Source of the DNA: Bacteroidales bacterium
GTDB lineage: Bacteria > Bacteroidota > Bacteroidia > Bacteroidales > JAADGE01
Direction: 5' to 3'
Length of the DNA: 11,592 nucleotides
NCBI GenBank assembly: GCA_024762915.1
Contig: JANTGL010000054.1
Coordinates: 1-11,592 of the forward strand
Under the pieces are notes generated by a model. It ran no database searches. It saw only the letters and a list, made by a program, of their open reading frames with translations, and was not told where the DNA came from. Both the position numbers and the translations under genes were made by a program. Shown here in pieces: positions 5,948 to 11,592 of this stretch. Within the stretch, counting starts at the first letter, position 1. Each line of letters opens with the position of its first letter.

Positions 5948-8137
5948 ATGGATGTTAAAAATTTAAATTTAAGTAAAATACTTCAAAAAAATTTCGGCTT
6001 TGATACTTATAAAGGAGAGCAAGAAGAAATCATTACGAATGTATTGAACGGAAAGGATTCTTTTGTATTAATGCCGACCGGCGGAGGTAAATCTTTAACT
6101 TATCAGCTTCCTTCACTAATTGTTGAAGGAACTGCAATTGTTATTTCTCCGCTTATTGCACTAATGAAAAATCAAGTGGATGCCATGCGCGGTTACAATA
6201 AAGACGATGCCATAGCACATTTTATGAATTCGTCCTTAAATAAGACACAACTCAAACAAGTACGAGAAGATGTTAAAAACGGAAGAACAAAATTATTATA
6301 TGTTGCTCCCGAATCTCTTACAAAAGAAGAAAATACAGAATTTTTAAAATCTGTTAAAATATCTTTCTATGCGATTGACGAAGCCCATTGTATTTCAGAA
6401 TGGGGACACGATTTCAGACCGGAATATCGAAAAATAAGACCGATTATTGACGAAATAGGAAGAGCTCCGATAATTGCTCTCACAGCAACGGCAACGCCTA
6501 AAGTTCAACACGACATTCTTAAAAATTTAGACATTTTAGATGCAACTGTTTTTAAAGCATCATTTTTCCGGTCTAACTTATATTATGAAGTACGACCTAA
6601 AGTAAAACCGGAAAAACAAATTATTAAATTTATTAAACAAAATAAAGGGAAATCGGGTATTATTTATTGTTTAAGCAGAAAAAAAGTAGAAGAATTGGCT
6701 GAAGTCTTGCAAGTAAATGATATAAAAGCACTTGCATATCATGCAGGAATGGATTCAAAAACACGTTCATTGCATCAGGATATGTTTTTGATGGAAGAAG
6801 TAGATGTCATTGTTGCAACCATTGCATTCGGAATGGGTATTGACAAACCGGATGTTCGTTTTGTAATTCATTACGATATTCCTAAAAGTTTAGAAGGTTA
6901 TTATCAAGAAACAGGAAGAGCAGGAAGAGACGGCGGAGAAGGAAAATGCATCACTTTTTACAGTTATAAAGACATTCAAAAGCTTGAAAAATTTATGCAG
7001 GGAAAACCGGTTGCCGAACAGGAAATCGGAAAACAACTTTTACTTGAAACAATTGCTTATGCCGAAACCTCTGTATGTCGTCCGAAAATTTTGCTGAATT
7101 ATTTCGGAGAAAAACTTAAAGACGATTGCGGAAATTGTGACAATTGCTTAAATCCGAAAAAGAAATTTGAAGGGAAAGAATATTTATTACAATTTTTGGA
7201 AGCAGTTAACGAATTAAACGAACAATATAAAAGCGACCATATTGCTAATATTCTTGCCGGAAATGCAACTTCAGCAATAAAGTCATTCAAACATGACGAA
7301 TCCGAGCTTTTCGGTTCCGGTGATGAAAAAGATGTTAAATTTTGGGAATCTATTGCAAGACAGGAGCTTATCAATTATTTCTTGGAAAAAGACATTGATC
7401 AATACGGTATTTTAAAACTCACGGATAAAGGCAGAGAATTTTTAAAAAAACCCTATCCTATTGAAATTACTGAAGCTCATCGATATGAAGATGAAGATGA
7501 CGGTGATGATATTCAACTCAAACAAGGAAACGGAAGCGGTGCAGGTGATGAAACCCTGTTCAAAATGCTTAAAGGATTAAGAAAAGATTTGTCCAAAAAA
7601 ATGGAAGTTCCGCCCTATGTTATCTTTCAGGACCCGTCTTTGGAAGATATGGCTACAAGGTATCCCGTAACGCTTGAAGAATTGACGTCCATTCAAGGTG
7701 TCGGTCGAGGAAAAGCGGACAAATACGGAAAAGAATTTGTGAAACTTATAGCTGAATATGTCAAGGAATTTAACATTGATCGACCGCAGGATTTAATTGT
7801 AAAATCAGTCGTGAAAAAATCAGGTGCCAAAGTTTATATCATTCAAAATATTGACAGAAAAGTTAATTTAGCGGATATTGCAAGCTCTAAAGGATTCAGT
7901 ATGATTGAATTAATAACTGAAATTGAAGCTATTATTAATTCCGGGACTAAATTAAATATTGATTATTACATTGATTTAACGATTGATGAAGAAAATTTGG
8001 ATGAAATATATGATTATTTTTCCGAATCCGAAACCGATTCAATTCAAGATGCATTAAATGAACTCGGTGAAGATAATTTTACGGAAGAAGAAATTCGCTT
8101 GGTTCGAATAAAATTTATGTCGGAAATGGCTAATTAA
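5948..8137 (+). CDS. recQ: ATP-dependent DNA helicase RecQ
   Basis: RecQ unwinds DNA 3' to 5' in recombination and replication-fork repair. The 729-residue protein has every expected part in order. Motif 0 is FGFDTYKGEQEEII (16-29), motif I PTGGGKS (43-49) and motif II DEAH (144-147). The aromatic-rich loop CISEWGHDFRPEYR (148-161) follows. Motif III is LTATAT (178-183), motif V AFGMGIDKPD (293-302) and motif VI QETGRAGRDG (320-329). The zinc site is formed by C377, C394, C397 and C400 (the CGNCDNC cluster). A winged-helix RQC region spans about 405-505, then comes an acidic linker (EDEDDGDD, 514-521). An HRDC domain at about 531-605 has LTSIQGVGRGKADKYG. Beyond it, residues about 615-729 form an extra domain absent from E. 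coli RecQ (about 610 residues), perhaps a helix-turn-helix type tail. The gene is divergent from kdsD (122-bp gap). No frameshift or truncation is seen. Confidence 0.97.
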   Translation: MDVKNLNLSKILQKNFGFDTYKGEQEEIITNVLNGKDSFVLMPTGGGKSLTYQLPSLIVEGTAIVISPLIALMKNQVDAMRGYNKDDAIAHFMNSSLNKTQLKQVREDVKNGRTKLLYVAPESLTKEENTEFLKSVKISFYAIDEAHCISEWGHDFRPEYRKIRPIIDEIGRAPIIALTATATPKVQHDILKNLDILDATVFKASFFRSNLYYEVRPKVKPEKQIIKFIKQNKGKSGIIYCLSRKKVEELAEVLQVNDIKALAYHAGMDSKTRSLHQDMFLMEEVDVIVATIAFGMGIDKPDVRFVIHYDIPKSLEGYYQETGRAGRDGGEGKCITFYSYKDIQKLEKFMQGKPVAEQEIGKQLLLETIAYAETSVCRPKILLNYFGEKLKDDCGNCDNCLNPKKKFEGKEYLLQFLEAVNELNEQYKSDHIANILAGNATSAIKSFKHDESELFGSGDEKDVKFWESIARQELINYFLEKDIDQYGILKLTDKGREFLKKPYPIEITEAHRYEDEDDGDDIQLKQGNGSGAGDETLFKMLKGLRKDLSKKMEVPPYVIFQDPSLEDMATRYPVTLEELTSIQGVGRGKADKYGKEFVKLIAEYVKEFNIDRPQDLIVKSVVKKSGAKVYIIQNIDRKVNLADIASSKGFSMIELITEIEAIINSGTKLNIDYYIDLTIDEENLDEIYDYFSESETDSIQDALNELGEDNFTEEEIRLVRIKFMSEMAN

Positions 8138-8487
8138 CGACTTTCTGTTAAATCGTAAAGTAATTGAACTTACTAGATTTTATTGGGAATAAATAGCTTA
8201 TTTTTATGAGTTTTTATATAGGACTCTGTTCGGATTTTAATTATTTTTTATCAAATAACTATTGATTATAAACAATTCATCAGATAACTTTCCGGAAAAT
8301 TGTTACATTTTTTTATATTTCCGCATATTCGAAGATTAAAGCTAAAATACTGATAGTCATCTTATCACTATTTTAATGTGAGTGAATTTGATTTGCATTT
8401 AATGCTATATTTATCAACAAAATGATACGATGACTTGCAGATTTAAGATATTTTGCAAAGTTTTTTTAATTTCAGCAAAAATATTAA
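8138..8487. other. Gene-free 350-bp gap between recQ and the DUF5686 gene
   Basis: I find no credible gene here. The longest methionine-started frame noticed is 19 codons at 8206. There is a 10-bp palindrome TTTCCGGAAA (8289-8298) and a weak inverted repeat ATAGT-9 nt-ACTAT near 8353-8371 followed by TTTT. There are several TTTG tetramers but no well-spaced TTTG/TAnnTTTG pair in front of the gene at 8488. The nearest -7-like string is TATATTTA at 8406-8413. The promoter of the downstream gene must lie here but is not identified. Confidence 0.6.
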
Positions 8488-10935
8488 ATGACATATTTTC
8501 TGAAAAAATACATATTATTTATCAACTTAATATTGTTTTCCGCTACTGTTTTTTCCCAAACAAAAATAAGAGGCGAAATCATTGATTTCGAAACAACCGA
8601 AGGAATTCCTTTTGCAAGTATCAATTTTTCCGAAACGAATATCGGTTGTGTCTCCGATTATGAAGGGCATTTTTTTATTAAATCAAAAATGCCTTCAAAA
8701 CAACTCATTATCAGTTGTATCGGATATTTAAACGATACCGTTAAAATTAAACCGAATGCTTATCAAGAAATACGTATTTTGCTGAAACCCGATTTATACT
8801 CAATCGGAGAAGTTGTCGTAAAACCCGGAAAAAACCCGGCCCTTCAATTAATAAAAAAAGCAATCCGTAATAAAAAGAATAATAATATCAATAAATTAAA
8901 AACCTACAGTTACGAACAATATACAAAACTGGAAATTGACCTGAATAACTTTAATGAAGACATAAAAAATGAAAAATTTCTGAAAAATTTCAATTTTGCT
9001 TTTGCAGGAACCGATACATCTGAAGCAACAGGTAAAAAATATTTACCTTTAATTCTTTCGGAAACTGTATCCGATTATTATTTTCAGAATTTTCCGCGTC
9101 ATCGAAAAGAGCATATTAAAGCAACCCGTATTTCCGGAGTTGAAAACATCAGTGTTAGCCAATTTACCGGTCAAATGTATGTTGATTTTAATTTTTATAA
9201 AAGTTATATTCGCATTATTGATAAAGAATTTGTCAGTCCGCTGTCCTTATCGGGACCTGCTGTTTACGACTATTTTTTAATTGACACGGCACTGATTGAC
9301 AATTCATTATGCTATCATCTGACATTTAAACCCAAACGCACACACGAATATACCTTTCAAGGAGATATGTGGATTGCCGATACAAGTTTTGCCCTGAAAC
9401 GCATTGATGCAAATATGTCGAGAACGGCAAATATGGATTTTGTTTCCGATTTTTATGTCCGAAAAAATTATGAAAAAATCGATAATACATTTTTCTTTCC
9501 CGCAGAAGAAGAATTTTTTATCGATTTTAATATTTCCAAAGTTACGGCAGGATTTTTCGGAAGAAAATATACATCAAGAAAAAACATTAAACTAAATCCC
9601 GATTTCCCGAAAAACTTTTTCCCGCTTTCCGAATTTCGAGATATTGAAGTTGACGACAAAGCCGCATCTTATGATTCTGCTGAATGGAACATGCTCAGAC
9701 ATACAGAATTAACACAAAAAGAACAACAAATTTACCGGATGGTTGATTCTGTTAAACAGCAACCGACTTTCAGGAAACTTGAAAATTTTGTGTATTTAAT
9801 CGGAACGGGTTATTTAAAAAGAAAATACATTGAGCTCGGTCCGTATTATAAAGTTTTCAGCAGAAATGCACTTGAAGGCAACCGTTTTCGATTGGGTTTT
9901 CGCACAAGCAATAATTTCAGCAAAATAATTGAGCTTAACGGCTATTCCGCATTCGGAACAAAGGATATGAAACTTAAATACGGCATCGGTACAAAACTCA
10001 AAATTGCCCGTGAACCTTGGACACTTGTCCGTATCAATTTCAGTGACGATTTAATACAACTCGGTGCAAATCTCGGTGATTTCGGTTCCGATAACATCTT
10101 TTCGGTTTCCGGAAAGAATGACAAATTACTGCATATTCAAAATTTTGAAACCGGTATTGAACGTGATATCTTTAAAAGTTTAACGGCAAGTGTTTTCTAT
10201 ACACACAAAAGAATTATGCCGACCGACAGCATTCATTTTTATGATATGTCAGGCAATCTCGTTTCCGAAATTTATGCTTCCGAAATAACTTTAAGTGCAC
10301 ATTTCGGCATTAACGAAGAATATATTTCATCCGTTTTTAATCGCCAATCGTTCGGCTCGTTGTATCCGATTATTGAAATTCAATATACATACGGTATGCC
10401 TGATATTTGGAAAAGCAATTATCAATATCAAAAATTGACAATCGGCTTAAAACATTTTATCAGCTACGGATTTTTCGGAAAAACAGTTTACTATGTCGAA
10501 GCCGGAAAAATATTCGGAACAGTTCCTTTTCCGCTCTTAAAATTACATGAAGGCAGCACCGGAATTGCCTATAATATGCGTTCATTTAATTTAATGAATT
10601 ATTACGAATTTGCAAGTGACGAATATATCGGTTTTTTTGCAGAGCATCATTTCAACGGTCTGGTATTAAATAAAATCCCATTGCTCAGACGATTAAAATT
10701 TCGGGAAGTCATATACGCCAAAGGCGTTTGGGGAAATTTAAAAGATACCAATAGAGCAGTTTTACAATTTCCGAATATAATGTCGGATGTTAAAATTCCG
10801 TATATTGAAGTCGGATTAGGTCTTGAAAATATCTTGAATTTTTTAAGCATCAACTATTTTCGTCGCGTCACACATATTCACAAACCCGGTATTCGTAAAA
10901 ACGGGATTTTCTTGGGTTTTCATGTGAATTTTTAA
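8488..10935 (+). CDS. DUF5686-type outer-membrane protein with carboxypeptidase regulatory-like domain
   Basis: An 815-residue protein of a Bacteroidota family with no established biochemical role. Residues 1-23 are a signal peptide (lysines, then a hydrophobic run to SATVFS, cleavage likely before Q24). Residues about 26-100 form a carboxypeptidase-D regulatory-like beta-sandwich: IRGEIIDFETTEGIPFASI, then VSDYEGHF and LIISCIGY, the pattern also found at the N-terminus of SusC-like TonB receptors. SIGEVVVKPGKNPALQLIKKAI (split across 105-126) is typical of DUF5686 proteins. The middle (about 130-430) is a periplasmic-type region. From about 440 to the end, alternating aromatic and polar strands and a terminal phenylalanine (FHVNF) suggest an outer-membrane beta-barrel. 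No TonB plug with classical motifs is evident, so I do not call it a TonB-dependent receptor. It is a single gene with a 350-bp gap upstream and a possible terminator 9 bp after the stop. Confidence 0.87.
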   Translation: MTYFLKKYILFINLILFSATVFSQTKIRGEIIDFETTEGIPFASINFSETNIGCVSDYEGHFFIKSKMPSKQLIISCIGYLNDTVKIKPNAYQEIRILLKPDLYSIGEVVVKPGKNPALQLIKKAIRNKKNNNINKLKTYSYEQYTKLEIDLNNFNEDIKNEKFLKNFNFAFAGTDTSEATGKKYLPLILSETVSDYYFQNFPRHRKEHIKATRISGVENISVSQFTGQMYVDFNFYKSYIRIIDKEFVSPLSLSGPAVYDYFLIDTALIDNSLCYHLTFKPKRTHEYTFQGDMWIADTSFALKRIDANMSRTANMDFVSDFYVRKNYEKIDNTFFFPAEEEFFIDFNISKVTAGFFGRKYTSRKNIKLNPDFPKNFFPLSEFRDIEVDDKAASYDSAEWNMLRHTELTQKEQQIYRMVDSVKQQPTFRKLENFVYLIGTGYLKRKYIELGPYYKVFSRNALEGNRFRLGFRTSNNFSKIIELNGYSAFGTKDMKLKYGIGTKLKIAREPWTLVRINFSDDLIQLGANLGDFGSDNIFSVSGKNDKLLHIQNFETGIERDIFKSLTASVFYTHKRIMPTDSIHFYDMSGNLVSEIYASEITLSAHFGINEEYISSVFNRQSFGSLYPIIEIQYTYGMPDIWKSNYQYQKLTIGLKHFISYGFFGKTVYYVEAGKIFGTVPFPLLKLHEGSTGIAYNMRSFNLMNYYEFASDEYIGFFAEHHFNGLVLNKIPLLRRLKFREVIYAKGVWGNLKDTNRAVLQFPNIMSDVKIPYIEVGLGLENILNFLSINYFRRVTHIHKPGIRKNGIFLGFHVNF

Positions 10936-10944
10936 CGGTTTGAA

Positions 10945-11015
10945 TATAGTTCGTTTGGCATTTTAACACACCATATTTTAAATTTATTATTTAGTACTAT
11001 GCCAAATGCACTATA
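10945..11015. repeat. 17-bp imperfect inverted repeat, possible terminator
   Basis: Arms at 10945-10961 (TATAGTTCGTTTGGCAT) and 10999-11015 (ATGCCAAATGCACTATA) pair at 15 of 17 positions, including a perfect 8-bp TTTGGCAT/ATGCCAAA core, around a 37-base AT-rich loop. The left arm starts 9 bp after the DUF5686 stop, and a run of six Ts (11017-11022) follows the right arm. It could therefore end plus-strand transcription. The loop is large for an intrinsic terminator, so a decayed mobile-element end or a small palindromic repeat is also possible. Confidence 0.6.
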
Positions 11016-11043
11016 ATTTTTTGTTGTGCTTTCATTGGTCATT

Positions 11044-11282
11044 TTAGTTAATAATTAATTTTCCTCTTGCAATCTCTCCTGTTTTAGCTCTTACTTTCAC
11101 AAAGCATAGTCCAGTTATTAGATTGTGTCTTTTTAATAAATAATAATTCTTAAAAATTCCATTACTTATCCATACAGTTTTCCACTACTTCCATAAATTG
11201 TTATTGTTTTTTCGTTTTGTGGATTAATATTTTGAAATTCTATTGTTGTATAATTTAACATTAGATTTGGATAAAATCTAAT
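11044..11282 (-). pseudogene. Frameshifted remnant of a T9SS type A C-terminal sorting domain
   Basis: Type A sorting domains are the C-terminal tags that send proteins through the type IX secretion system to the cell surface. On the minus strand, 11282-11166 reads IRFYPNLMLNYTTIEF, continues through a stretch ending TITIYGSSGKLYG, and then meets TAA. A different frame, entered by about 11172 and running to a TAA at 11044-11046, continues the domain with ISNGIFKNYYLL and GLCFVKVRAKTGEIARGK before its LIIN end. Together they match the usual pattern FYPNP...TITIY...GKL...GLYFVKV...GKLIIN over about 80 residues, broken by one indel near 11166-11172. A TAA also precedes it in frame, and the other frame upstream gives only EYDSGKLN then a stop, so a second break lies near 11282. 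No passenger domain is left upstream. The reading is by eye, but the residue pattern is distinctive. Confidence 0.78.
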
Positions 11283-11429
11283 TTAATTTTCCAGAATCAT
11301 ATTCCAATATAGATGTCACGCAAGAAATAAAAGATTTAAACAAGTGTCATTTTGTACACTACTCTTAATCTGAATAATTAATGATATGATTATAAATAAA
11401 ATATATTCCATTTTTTCAAATATAGTTGT

Positions 11430-11592
11430 CTAAAAAAGTTTCAATTCAACCTTATAATCACTACGTAATCCTGACTTAATATACTTATCAATCTCATAAA
11501 CTAAATGTTCATCAAAAAAATCTTTTGGCATTTTTTCATATATCTGAAAGAATTTTAAAACAATGTAATTTAAATACACCGCAGGAATATGT
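11430..11592 (-). CDS. C-terminal end of an unrecognised protein (gene runs off the right edge)
   Basis: On the minus strand a frame is open from the window edge (first full codon 11591-11589) for 53 codons to a TAG at 11430-11432. It reads from HIPAVYLNYIVLKFF to KVELKLF. The composition is protein-like: mixed charged and hydrophobic residues, an amphipathic middle (YEKMPKDFFDEHLVYEIDKY) and no low-complexity runs. Chance persistence of 53 codons in DNA this AT-rich is unlikely but not excluded. I recognise no domain. Its start and most of its body lie outside the window, and it is upstream of the T9SS remnant on the same strand, separated by about 150 bp with no clear feature. Confidence 0.5.
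   Translation of the reverse strand, partial: HIPAVYLNYIVLKFFQIYEKMPKDFFDEHLVYEIDKYIKSGLRSDYKVELKLF

Noticed and set aside
7099..7374. Minus-strand 91-codon frame inside recQ
   Set aside because: Antisense to the zinc and winged-helix region of an intact RecQ; serine/phenylalanine-rich with no recognisable domain.
8206..8265. 19-codon frame in the recQ-DUF5686 gap
   Set aside because: Too short, with no promoter, ribosome-binding signal or recognisable sequence; expected by chance.
1..11592. CRISPR arrays, tRNA or rRNA genes, intact insertion sequences, tandem repeats
   Set aside because: No regularly spaced repeats, no tRNA-like or rRNA-like sequence and no transposase motifs were seen on either strand by eye.

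Overview
This AT-rich window looks like chromosomal DNA from a member of the Bacteroidota. The signs are promoters of the Bacteroidetes type (TTTG, about 19 bases, TAnnTTTG), almost no Shine-Dalgarno sequences, an outer-membrane DUF5686 protein with an N-terminal carboxypeptidase-regulatory-like domain, and a decayed type IX secretion (T9SS) type A sorting domain. Genus cannot be read from the sequence. Most of the window is ordinary core genome, and I found no convincing new multi-gene system.

Left part (1-2640, minus strand): the window opens inside dnaX, the clamp-loader ATPase subunit of DNA polymerase III; only its N-terminal 365 codons are present. A 167-bp gap with two overlapping palindromes separates it from a GT4-like glycosyltransferase gene upstream.

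Middle (2641-8137): a plus-strand gene for a COG2509-type FAD-dependent dehydrogenase has a good Bacteroidetes promoter. It converges, with 9 bp between stop codons, on a minus-strand pair kdsD-tatC. KdsD (arabinose-5-phosphate isomerase, SIS plus two CBS domains) starts with GTG and makes the Kdo precursor for lipopolysaccharide; TatC is the core twin-arginine translocase subunit. Divergent from kdsD is recQ, a full RecQ helicase with helicase, zinc, winged-helix and HRDC regions plus a C-terminal extension. Much of this segment therefore concerns the cell envelope (sugar transfer, Kdo, protein export) next to DNA replication and repair genes.

Right part (8138-11592): a 350-bp gap without genes, then an 815-residue DUF5686 outer-membrane protein, then a low-coding stretch. 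That stretch holds a 17-bp imperfect inverted repeat (possible terminator), a frameshifted minus-strand remnant of a T9SS sorting domain with no passenger protein, and at the right edge the last 53 codons of an unrecognised minus-strand gene. This end looks like the most fluid part of the window.
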